NCBI GenBank assembly: GCA_016705335.1
Contig: JADIYN010000059.1
Coordinates: 1 to 23,564, forward strand
Length of the DNA stretch: 23,564 nucleotides
Source: Draconibacterium sp.
GTDB lineage: Bacteria; Bacteroidota; Bacteroidia; Bacteroidales; Prolixibacteraceae
Reading direction: 5' to 3'
Part shown: one piece after another, positions 1 to 10,022 of the stretch
How the letters are laid out: each line of letters starts with the position of its first letter
Position numbering within the stretch: position 1 is the first letter of the stretch
Made by a program: the position numbers and the translations under genes
The notes under the pieces: generated by a model
Databases searched by the model: none
Told to the model about the DNA's origin: nothing
The model's input: the letters and a program-made list of their open reading frames with translations, nothing else

Positions 1-2346
1 CACCAGCTCAAGCTGGTTTTGTAGGCAAAGTTTTCGAGCCATTTGTGCATGGCGTAGTACGCAACGGGTGTGGCGATTACGAAAGCGATTGCTACCCATT
101 TTACAAAGTCCTTATTCAGCATGGTTAGTATTTCCGAAATTTTAGCGCCGTTAATTTTTCGGATACCGATTTCCTTTGACCGTTGTTCGCTTAAATACAA
201 AGGGCCAAAGATTCCGATACATGCAATAAATACGGTAATAAATGCAAATACACTGATTAATTTTGACGAATTTCCCTCGTTTATATAGTACTTATTGATA
301 GCATCGTCAAGAAATTCATATTCATAAATTTCGTTTTTGTATATCTGTTTCCAGTTATTTTCTGTAAATGCAAGTACATTCTTAAGTTGTTTCAAATAAC
401 CCGACCTGTTTTGGGTACTCATCGCCAGTTTGATGCCGGCTAAACGCACCTGGTTTGAATTCTGAATTAACAGCGTTGGTCTTATTTTGCTGTAGAATGT
501 ATCGTAATGGTAATCTTTTAACACCCCGCTGATTGTTACCCTGCTGTTTGGATCGTGGTATAACATAACAACTTTTCCAACTGCTTCTTCAGGTGTTTTG
601 AAATTAAACTGCCGTGCAAGTTCTTCATTTATTAATATGGTTTTCGAGGAATCTGTTAAACTTAAGTTTCTCCCGGCAAGTAGTTTTAACCCGTAAGTTG
701 AAACAAAGCTGGTATCAATTCCCACAACCTGGGAAATAAGGGTATTCTCCTGACCGTTGGAAAACAGTGTAAATCAGTCCAGTTGGCAGATCTGGCAGGG
801 CTTGAATTACTTAAACTAACATCTTTAATTGCCGGATTTTGAAGTAAAGTGGATTTAAACCGTTCCATTAAAACTGCTTCCCGTGTTGGAATTGGTACAG
901 TAAATACAGCTTCTTTGTCAAAACCCAAATCGGAATTGGTTAGAAACAAATATTGCCTGTAAACAGTAATAGTTCCAATCATCATAAGTAACGAAATGGT
1001 GAACTGAACGATAACCATACTTTTTGTGAAAATTGCAACCCGTTTAAACGAAACTCCGAATTTCTTTCTAACAGGTCAACCGGCATTGAAGTTGAAAGTA
1101 ACAGCGATGGATAACTACTGCTGATTAAACTGACGGTAATGATTAGAAATATCAATCCTAAAATAGTTTTGAGATTAAGGGCTATCGAATAATTTAAAGG
1201 AATTCCAACAAGAGTTGTAAATTGTTTAATAGCGAAGTAGCTAAACATAAGTGCAACAATTGCCGAAAAGGAGGTTAATATTACCGACTCACCAAAAAAC
1301 TGGAAAAGCACGTGCCAGCGTTTTCCACCCAGGGTTTTTCTGATTCCCACTTCGCCAGTTCGGTACCTCGACCGTGCAAGCGAAAGATTAGCATAATTGG
1401 CACAGGCCATAATCAGCAGGAAAATACCAATGAGCCCAAGTGTTACCAATGTTTTTAAACTAACTACTTTGTTGTTGAAATTTGAATACCGGGTATCATG
1501 ATGGACATCTTTTAAAGGTTGTAGTTTGAACAATCTGTTTTCAACTTGTTCTTTTGTTCCGTGTTGTGCATAAACGTCCTTTACCTTTTTTCTACAATTT
1601 CTTTTTGAGAAGGACTGTTAAGCACCACATAACATTGCAATCCGCCCAAACCTCCCCAGTCTTTTGTGAAATCAGGATACATTTTTTCAATTGAACTAAA
1701 TGAGATAAACATTTGAAAAGGATGATCTGTATTCACCGGAATTCCAGAAATTAACCCGGTAATTTTAAAAGGTTTGTTGTTAATTACAATGGTTCGGCCA
1801 ACAGGTAATTTCTCCAAAATATTTCTCAGCCAAATGTTGGCTAATTACAACCGAATATGGTTCTGACAAAGATTCTTCGGGAGAACCATAAAGCCACATG
1901 AACCCTGTATTTTTATAATCAAAAGCTTTGAAATAAGAGGGTTCTGTAATGGCAGCTCCTTCTTCAACAGTAAATTTTGTTTTTTCAATGGGTAGGTTTT
2001 CATCTGGAATACTTACCTGGAGCTGTTCTTCAGTCATAATCGAAAACACTTCTTTCAATTCAGGTATCTCATTTTTTATCGCCGTTGGCAACCCACCAAA
2101 AACCCCAACTGTATATTCCCATTCTCCTTCTTTGAGATTAAGACCCATTCCGGTTGTATGCCTGACAATACGGTACGTATTTTCATATTCCGTATGAAAA
2201 CGGTCGAAACTTAATTCGAAATCTATTTTATGATAGATAATCAGTACACACGTGAGACTAACAACAAGCCCGAGTATATTGATAACTGTGTTTTTTCTGT
2301 TCTTGACAATATTTCGTAAAGAAAATATAAGAAGTGACTTTATCAT
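1..2346 (-). CDS. P1: MacB/FtsX-family ABC transporter permease, frameshifted, 3' end off the left edge
   Basis: Inner-membrane permease of the duplicated MacB_PCD/FtsX type. The start at 2346 (MIKSLLIFSLRNIVKNRKNT) is followed by a first TM helix (INILGLVVSLTCVLIIYH) and the family motif FELSFDRFH opening the first periplasmic domain. Later come the cytoplasmic coupling motif EVGIRKTLGG, the mid-protein helix after KSMVIVQFTISLLM, the second periplasmic domain with GRNL and GVLKDYHYD, and EIGIRKINGA before the conserved 3' tail, which is cut by the window at TSLSWW. Four frameshifts break it: near 1813-1818 (A run), 1586-1591 (A run one short), 1061-1063 (ERKFGVSF restored by one A) and 764-766 (TDFTLFSN restored by one T). 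From about 760 to the edge the frame is open. P2 ends 31 bp upstream. Four homopolymer breaks in one gene suggest sequence error or early decay; I cannot separate these. The family call is firm. Confidence 0.85.
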
Positions 2347-2377
2347 TTTTATTAGTTTTTTATGATTAAATTAAATT

Positions 2378-4796
2378 CTATTCATACCTCAACGCCTCCA
2401 CCGGATTCCTCGTAGCCGCTTTCCAGCTTTGCCAACTAACGGTTAGCAGCGCAATTCCTAACGCCAACAAACCAGCCTGCGCAAAAATCCACCAGCTTAA
2501 TTCGGTTTTGTAGGCGAAGCTTTCGAGCCATTTGTGCATGGCGTACCAGGCAATGGGTGTGGCGATTACAAAAGCAATAAACACTGACTTAATGAAATTC
2601 ATATTCAGCATCGCCATGATATCACTGGTTTCTGCTCCATTTATTTTCCGGATACCGACTTCTTTAGTACGGGCAACCGATACATGCCAAACCATTGAAA
2701 ACAAACTTAAAATTCCCAGCGCTATAGCCATAATTGCAAATACCTTTAAAGCATGTTCAATCGAATCTTCTTCGGAGAACTGCTTGTTAAAGTGATCATC
2801 GAGCCAGAAATAATTAAATGAAAAATTGGGGAAGGTTTTCATAAACCGCTCTTTTACATCAGCAAGTAATGCCGCTTTATCAATATTCGGATTTAAGTTT
2901 AACGTATAGCGTCCAACCATAAGGCTCTGGGTCCAATCCAGCAGGATAACAGGGCCGGGCACTTCTTTAACCGAAGTAAAATTGAAATCCTTACAGACTC
3001 CTGCTAAACGTGTTTTCGTATTATCCAATCCGCTTTCGTCTTTAAGAACCAGATTACGTCCAATTACCTCTTCAGGGTCAGAAAAACCCAACTGGTGCAG
3101 GCAGGTTTCGTTTACTATACAACCTTTTTCAATTTTTTCTGATGCATTCAACCCTTCGTTGAAAAAGCTTTTGCCGGCAATTATCTGCAGGTTATAAGCA
3201 TTTACAAAATTCCGGTTTGCAATAAAAACAGCCGTTTTTACCAGTTTTTCATTTTGTCCGTCGGAAACGCTGAAATTGAATGAAGGCACATCACCCGGGA
3301 CATTATTGGAAATGGACAAACTTTTTACCGCCGGAAGTTCTGAAAGTTCCTGTTCAAAAGCGTCCAGATTTACAAACCGTTGACTGTTACGCCAAAGATT
3401 CGCAGGTGATTTAATTACAAGTTTATTGGTAATATCAATTCCGTTGTCACGTGACTTTAAATATCCTAATTGTTTTTGAATACCAATTATTGAAGTCATC
3501 AAAAACACAATAATCACAAACTGAACGATTGTCAATAGCTGTCTGTATGAGTATCCTGCAAAGTAATTCACTTTTTGCCGCGATAATAACGAAAGTGACT
3601 TTTGGGGATAAACAGAAATTAAAATGATTGCCGGGTTGAGTATGATACTGACAGTGAGAACCAAAATAAATCCTGCCCAAAACCGGCCTGGCAAGTTTAT
3701 CGGATTCATTTCCGGCAATATGGAGAAAAGTGTACTTTTTAAAACTGAATAAGTAGCCACAAAAAGTGCAACAGCCGCCAAATGAATAAATATAGATTCG
3801 GCCAGGAAAATCTGAAACAAAGCGCCGGGTTTTGCCCCAAAAACTTTTCGGATACCATATTGCACCGAGTTCTTAACGATGCGTGTGTGTGAAAAATAAA
3901 TGTAGTTGAACCCTGAAATCACTAAAATATAAATGCTGATGAGTTTAATATCGACAGGTAATCGCACATTGGGCTCAATTTCATTTTTTAAATGCGACTA
4001 GTATGAATACTTGCAAGCGGTTGCAGCTCAAATGTATAACTACTTCGCGAGTCTTTAATTTCGCCGTGATATTTCTGCGTAAGTTGCGACATCGCGTTTT
4101 CAATTTTACTCAAATCCGCTGTTGGGCTCAGTTTCAGATAAGTGTAAAAAGCAAATTCTCCCCAGTTTTCTTTTAATGGCGGGGGCAGGTGCATGTTATC
4201 ATGAAACGAAAGCAGAAAATCGGCGTGAAAGTGCGAGTTTGCGGGTAAATCCTTGTAAACCGCCTCGATCTCGATTTGTCCCCTGGGGTATTGTAAATGC
4301 TTTTACCAACCGGATTTTCGTCGGGAAAATACTTTCGGGCAAAGCTTTCCGAAACAATTGCGGTATAAGGGCGTGTAAGTAAACTTTGCAAATTGCCTTG
4401 AAGAGGCTGAATATTGAATAATTTCAGAAAACTGTTTGAACAATGAAATGCATTGTCATTGGTAAATAACTCGTCCCCGATTATAAAATGATTTTCAACA
4501 ACACCACAAAGGTAGCCGGTCGCTTCAACCTCCGGAAACTCTTTTTCAAGGGTTTCGCCTAAAGCCCGCTGACAACGAGGCTGGCTGACAGTCAAAACAT
4601 TGTCGGTGTATGCCGATGAAACAACGCGGTAAATTTGCCGGTAACCGGGCACGTGGCTATCGAAAGAGCGGTGATAATTCACACGTGCAGAAATTAAAAG
4701 AAAGCTTGTCAATCCAACAAACAGCGAAAAAATCAGAAACACACTTGTCCTTCTGTTTTTATTTATCAATCGAATTGTTTGTTTTAATATGTTCAT
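2378..4796 (-). CDS. P2: MacB/FtsX-family ABC transporter permease, two frameshifts
   Basis: About 806 codons when two breaks are mended. It starts at 4796 (MNILKQTIRLINKNRRTS), with TM1 SVFLIFSLFVGLTSFLLI and the family's SFDSHVPGYRQIYRV opening periplasmic domain 1. The first break is near 4276-4278, where one added A restores GDKIEIEAVYKDLPANSHF. The second is near 4001-4004, after LASIHTS; reading then continues as SHLKNEIEPNVRLPVDIK. The 529 codons from 3967 to 2378 are unbroken and hold coupling motif 1 (QYGIRKVFGA), TM3-TM5, the second periplasmic domain with GVCKDFNF, coupling motif 2 (EVGIRKINGA) and the shared tail. The tail has variants IAWYAMHKWLESF, a Q in WWIFAQAG and WQSW rather than FQSW. 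P3 ends 65 bp upstream and P1 starts 31 bp downstream. Membrane-fusion-dependent export or lipoprotein release are the family's usual roles; the substrate is unknown. Confidence 0.87.
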
Positions 4797-4861
4797 TTTT
4801 ATTCATTTAATATTATCACTTCAATTCTCTTCTAAAAATCCGCACTCAAAAAGAGACTTGT

Positions 4862-7292
4862 CTATTCATACCTCAACGCCTCCACCGGATTCCTCGTAGC
4901 TGCTTTCCAGCTTTGCCAGCTCACCGTTAACAGCGCAATTCCCAGCGCCAGCACTCCGGCCAAAGCAAAAATCCACCAGCTCAGCTCGGTTTTGTAGGCA
5001 AAGTTTTCGAGCCATTTGTTCATGGCATAGTATGCAATGGGTGTGGCGATTACAAAGCCGATGGCAACCCATTTTACAAAGTCGCTGTTCAGCATGGTAA
5101 TTACTTCCGAAACGCGTGCACCGTTAACTTTTCGGACACCGATTTCGATTGATCGGTTGACAACAGCCAGTGAAATTAAACCGATTAACCCCATGCAAGC
5201 CAGAAAAATGGAGATACCTCCAGCCCAAATAATTATGCTGGCCCATCGTTTTTCACTTTTATAAAAATCATCGAATTTCTGATCCACAAAATTATACTGA
5301 AAGGGAAAATCGGGAGAAAGGGTTCGCCATGCTTTATTCAGCACAGCCAAAGCAGGAGAAGGGTCTCCGGGACTTATCCGCACAAAAATTACACTGGGCT
5401 TAAAATTGGCAGTGTTTAAAAACATTTGAGGCCTGACAGTTCTTGTTAAATCTTCGAAATTGATATTTTTTGAAACTCCAATTATCGTTTTCCCTGCATT
5501 TTCACCTTTCCCTTTAAATTCCTTCCCAATAGCAGCTTCAGGCCCGATTCCCCAGAATTTTTGTACAAGAGCTTCGTTAACAATTACCGAATTGACTGAA
5601 TCTGAAGCTATTTCACGGTTAAAGTTTCTACCTGCAACAAGTTTTATATCCATCACATTCAGAAAATCGGGATCAACAGGATATTCAATAACCGATTCTT
5701 CTTTTTCATTAAAAACATACCTTCTTCCCATTTGGCCTTCTCCGTTTCCCAATCCGATGTATGAAGTAGAAACGCCCATAATATGGCTGTCAGAGATAAG
5801 GGATTGTTTGAAAAAGGGGTAATTTTTTTTGAATATCAATTCCAAGGATGTTGATCATTACCACATTTTCCTTGTCGAAACCCAGGTTTTTTGTTTGCAA
5901 AAAAGACAATTGCTTAAAAATAGTAATGGTTGAAATAATCAGTCCGATAGAAAGTACAAACTGAAATGAAACCAATGATTTTGTAAAAATATTGGAACCT
6001 GTAAACCGTAGTTTATTTTTCAAAACATCGATGGGTTTAAATCCTGAAATAACCAATGCAGGATAAAGGCCTGAAAGCAATCCGGTTAAAATAATAACAA
6101 CGACAAGCAAAGCAGGTATTTCGGGATAACGGATAAATGAAAATGACAATGACTTTCCGGCGAGCTGGTTAAAAAACGGTAACAATAAATTCGCCATTAG
6201 CAAACCGAAAATGGCTGAAATAACAGTTGTTAAAAGCGACTCGGAAAGAAACTGGTAAACAAGCTGAACTTTATTGCTTCCGGCAACTTTTCGGATTCCA
6301 ATCTCCCTTGACCTGTTTGCCGAGCGGCTAACTGCAAGTGTCACAAAATTGACGCACGCAATCAATAATATTCCAATTGCAATGCTAATCAGAATCCAAA
6401 TGTTTTTAGGATTAGCAGCTCCCCACTTGTCAATTTTTGTGTTGGTATGTATATCAGTCAATGGTTGAAGTCCAAATCCATTTGTTGGTTTATTTGGTTT
6501 GTTTTCTCCTGAAATGGTTTTCTCCGCCTGTTGTTCATTTGGGAAATATTTGTACCGAAAAGATGCCAGCTTCTCCGATTCGTGCATTAGTTTGCTGTTT
6601 TCCATAAGCTGCACATACACAGAAATTCCGAGGGTCATATTCCAGTTATTTATACTGGCTTTTCCTTCGTCAGTATTCAGCACATATTTCAAATTACCCA
6701 ACATATCAAATTGAATGGTTGAGTTAACAGGAATATTTTCGGCTACAGCTCCTACTTCAAACTCTTCGAACTTATCACCTGCTTTAATTTCAATGCGTTT
6801 GCCAACAGCATTTGCAGTGCCGAACAATTGCTCTGCCTTTTCTTGTGTCAGAACAATACTTTTCTCTGTTTCCAGTGCCGATTTTATATTTCCTGAAATA
6901 AGCGGAAAAGTAAAAACTGAAAATATCTGGGGATCGGCAAACGTCATGTTTATTTGTTGCACATTATTTCCAATCCTCACCATTTTGTTGCCTCCCGCGC
7001 CAATTCTCACAAAATCCTCAACATCCGGAAAATCCTGTTTCATAGCCGGACCAAGCGGCATTGCTGATGATGGTTCGCTTCCCTGCCTGTCGGTATAATC
7101 CCACCAGTCATAAACACGGTAAATATTTTCTGCTTTGGCATGAAACCGATCATAGCTAAATTCATTTACTGCATAAAGCAGAAATAAACTAAAACAAGCC
7201 AGTCCGATCGATAATCCTGAAATATTTATCAGTGTTAAAACTTTCTGTCTTTGCAGGTTTCTCCAAGCTATTTTTAAATAATGTCTAATCAT
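4862..7292 (-). CDS. P3: MacB/FtsX-family ABC transporter permease, one frameshift
   Basis: About 810 codons after mending one break. The start MIRHYLKIAWRNLQRQKVL lies 15 bp after the stop of P4, so translation is probably coupled. Residues 1-500 cover TM1 (LINISGLSIGLACFSLFLLY), periplasmic domain 1 from NEFSYDRFH, TM2 with IACVNFVTLAVSRS, coupling motif EIGIRKVAGS, two further helices, and mid-protein helix KSLVSFQFVLSIGLIIS. The break lies in an A8 run (T8 on the plus strand, 5823-5830) just after GIDIQ; the next frame continues FKKNYPFFKQSLIS into periplasmic domain 2 (GRNFNRE, GVSKNINFEDL), helix 6, EIGVRKVNGA and the shared tail ending WQSWKAATRNPVEALRYE. A change of one base in a run of eight is the classic form of a sequencing slip. 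Of all genes here its tail is closest to that of P2. Confidence 0.9.
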
Positions 7293-7307
7293 TTTTTTAC
7301 TCTTTAA

Positions 7308-9675
7308 TTATTCATATCTCAGCGCCTCCACCGGATTTCTCGTCGCAGCTCTCCACGATTGGAATGAAACCGTTAAAAGTGTTATTCCCAATGTTATTAA
7401 ACCGGCAAGGGCAAATATCCACCAGCTTAAATTGGTTTTGTAGGCGAAACTTTCGAGCCAGCGGTGTGTAGCGAGGTATGCTATGGGAATTGCTATTACG
7501 ATAGCAATAGTTACTACTCTGCTAAATTCACCTGATAAAAGTTTGGCGATGCCCATTTCGTTGGAGCCCATTACTTTTCGAATTCCTATTTCCTTTGTTC
7601 TTCGTTCGGCAGTAAACGTTGACATGGCAAATAATCCGAGGCAGGAAATAAGAATTGCCAAACCAGCGAAGTATTTTGATAATACTGAAATGCGCTGTTC
7701 GGCTACATATTGTTTCTGATATTCATCGCTTAAAAAAGAATAAGTAAAAACATACCCGGGATTAAATGAATTATAAAGTTTCTGAATTGCATCAATTGTT
7801 ACTTTTTCGCTGCCAGCGTCAATTTTTACAAGAATTTTTTCTGCATCCTCGGGACTGTATCTAAAAAAGAATGGTTTAATATCTTCATGAAATGACCTGA
7901 AATTAAAATTTTTGGCGATTCCAATTATTTCGTAATTCGTTCCCCATAAATTAAAAGTTTTGCCTACCGGATTTTTTCAGTCCCATAACATCGATTCCGG
8001 CTTCATTGATAATAATTTTATTGCTTTCATTTCCATAATCCAAAGAAAAGTTCTTCCTGATTTCATTTCAAGCCCCAGCAATTCGAGCATATTGTCACCT
8101 ATTCCCAAATGCGAAAAATGCAACCACCGCGTTGGGGTCTTTACCTTCCCAATCAAACGAACCTTGTGTCATACCTGTTTCACCGACGATGCTTCCCCAC
8201 ATGGTTGCAGCATACTTTACTCCTGAAATCTTTTTTATTTCTGAAAGGAATGACTTTGAATTTTCTGAAAGATTTCCTTTTAAATTAAACTGAACAATAT
8301 TATCGCGATTAAACCCCGGATTTTTTGTTTGTATCAATTCAACCTGTTTGTAAACCACTAAAACTGAAACAATAAGGAGCGTCGACAAAACAAACTGAAA
8401 AACAACAAGGCCTTTCCGTACAAATAATTCACCCGAAGAGCTGGATAATTTTCCTTTTAAAACAACTGCCGGACGAAAACCTGACAGATACAAAGCCGGA
8501 TAAGCTCCTGAAATTAATCCGGTAAAAAACAGGATTGCAATAATTACAAGTATCAAACTTCCGTCGGGTTTGAAAGAAAGCTGTTTTCCTGTAATTTCGT
8601 TGAACTGAGGCAGAAAAAGAACAACAATTACCAAGGCTAAAAGAAATGCAAAAAAGGTAATGAATAAAGATTCACCCAAATACTGAAAAATCAGTGATCC
8701 CCGTTTTGCGCCGATTGTCTTTTTTATGCCAACTTCTTTAATTTTACTAAATGCCTTTGCAGTTGACATATTCATAAAGTTGATGCAGGCGATAACTAAA
8801 ATGAAAATTGCGATTATTGAAAATAATCTCACGTATTCAATTCTTCCACCAGCCTGGTTTCCATTCTTAAAGTTGTTATATAAATAGCCGTCAGAATATT
8901 TTTGGAGTAAAAGTGTTACATTCGAGTTTTTATCTTTTGTTTTAATAAAATCGATTATCTTATTGCCAAATGCAGAAACATTTGTGCCTTGTTTTAATTG
9001 CAGGTAAATCTGTGCATGATTATTTCCCCACGTGGCGTAGGTTCCAACCAATTCCTTAAATACTTCAAAAGAGACTGCAAAATCAAACTGCCGAGACGAA
9101 TTGGCCGGAATATCTTTTAAAATTCCTGTAATTACAGCATCACTTTTTTTATCCTGGGTTTGCCAGCTAATTGTTTTCCCTAAAATATTATCCGTTGTAT
9201 TAAATAACATAAGTGCCATTTTTTCAGTTATAACCACCGAATTATTTTCCTTCAGGACTGTGCCGCGATCCCCCTGAAGAAATTCATAGGAAAAAACTTT
9301 GAAATAGTTCTTATCGGCAAACATCCCCGATGCATCGAAATTCTGCTCACCATTGGAGAGTGTGAAATCCTGCTGAATGGGTGAAGAACTTACCGCATAT
9401 TCTACTTCGGGCATTTCTTCAAGAAGTGCCGGAGCCAGCGGAATTGGACCGGCTCTCCATGTATCAATTCCATCTTCATTCGGATGTGTTGTAAGTACCT
9501 GGTAAAGCAAATCATCATTTATATTAAATTTATCCGTTTTTAACTCATCATTCACCCACAGATAAATTAGCAGCGCACAGGCTAAACCCGATGACAGCCC
9601 AATCAGGTTGATAAAAAACGAACCTTTATTTCTTTTAAGGTTACGGAAAATGATAAGGAAATTATGTTTAAACAT
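7308..9675 (-). CDS. P4: MacB/FtsX-family ABC transporter permease with a divergent last domain, three clustered frameshifts
   Basis: About 789 codons after mending. The first 526 codons from 9675 are open: TM1 (FINLIGLSSGLACALLIYLW), periplasmic domain 1, TM2 (VIACINFMNMSTAKAF), coupling motif EVGIKKTIGA, TM3-TM5 (FVRKGLVVFQFVLSTLLIV) and the start of periplasmic domain 2. Three breaks fall within about 135 bp: an extra base in ccc at 8104-8106 (restores FAFGIGDNMLELLG), a missing base in the A run at 8046-8049 (GRTFSLDYGNES) and an extra base in T6 at 7972-7977 (MGLKNPVGKTFNLWG). The rest is open to the stop. The last FtsX domain is a different subtype from the neighbours: STFTAERRTKEIGIRKVMGS and SGEFSRVV replace the NRIKEIGIRKVNGA/LLNKDFVKW pattern. 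The final 35 residues, from WLESFAYKTNLSWW, still resemble the array tail. It may be the least converted member. Confidence 0.88.
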
Positions 9676-9700
9676 GGCTTCAATTTTTTTAGTTTATAAA

Positions 9701-9753
9701 TTATTCATTATGCAGTGACTTCAAAAGAGTTTCGTGTTGCCGCCGACCAATTT
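9701..9753 (-). pseudogene. Spare permease 3' tail (remnant) between P5 and P4
   Basis: On the minus strand this reads NWSAATRNSFEVTA then stop, and the DNA aligns end to end with the normal gene ending (S)WKAATRNPVEALRYE-stop, including a later TGAATAA. Only the final 15 or so codons are present; no upstream permease sequence precedes them. The fragment starts directly after the right arm (in transcription sense) of the palindromic repeat and ends about 25 bp before the start of P4. It has no start codon and is unlikely to be a gene in its own right. Confidence 0.75.
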
Positions 9754-9849
9754 TCTGAACCAGAATTCATCTGATTCCCGTGATGGACTTTTATTATTTC
9801 TGTTCTTAAAATCATGGTAATCATTTAATCAACTTAATTCTGGTTCAGA
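9754..9849. repeat. Palindromic repeat A, copy 1 (96 bp, perfect 14-bp terminal inverted repeats)
   Basis: The ends tctgaaccagaatt and aattctggttcaga are perfectly complementary. The interior is nearly the same as copy 2 at 17170-17267. It contains no reading frame of note. It sits 5 bp beyond the stop of P5 and runs into a spare permease tail on the other side. The transcript would form a long-armed stem-loop between P5 and P4, so it could also affect mRNA stability or translation of P4. I infer a dispersed, non-autonomous repeat of the REP/MITE kind. Confidence 0.85.
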
Positions 9850-9854
9850 CATTT

Positions 9855-10022
9855 TTATTCATACCTCAGCGCCTCCACCGGATTTCTCGTTGCCGCTTTC
9901 CAGCTTTGAAACGAAACTGTTAGCAACGCAATTCCCAGCGCCAGCACACCGGCCAGTGCAAAAATCCACCAGCTTAATTCGGTTTTGTAGGCAAAGTTTT
10001 CGAGCCACTTGTTCATGGCGTA
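9855..10022 (-). repeat. Shared 3' tail of P5, shortest tract, sharp boundary
   Basis: Similarity to other array members runs from the stop to the codons for YAMNKWLENF and ends abruptly near 10020-10026. Beyond it the sequence (ILLSLFIGIPVSN) is unrelated at the DNA level to the VAIAFVIATPIAY stretch of its neighbours. Within the tract the sequence is mosaic: ccagctttg as in P2/P3, then aaacgaaactgtta as in P6-P9, then cccagcgccagcac as in P3. Confidence 0.8.

Noticed and set aside
70..288. Plus-strand open frames opposite the permease 3' ends, recurring at each gene (also near 2532, 5037, 12410, 17619, 20195, 22601)
   Set aside because: They are antisense to the conserved EIGIRKVNGA-to-tail region and recur only because that DNA is repeated. 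They lack leaders and sensible protein features.
5823..5830. Programmed frameshifting at the A8 run in P3
   Set aside because: Other array genes have no such run at the equivalent place, and breaks in the neighbours fall at unrelated sites. A length error in the run is simpler.
9754..9849. Repeat A as a CRISPR repeat or a complete insertion sequence
   Set aside because: There is no regular spacer array and no transposase frame in 96-98 bp. At most it is a non-autonomous element.
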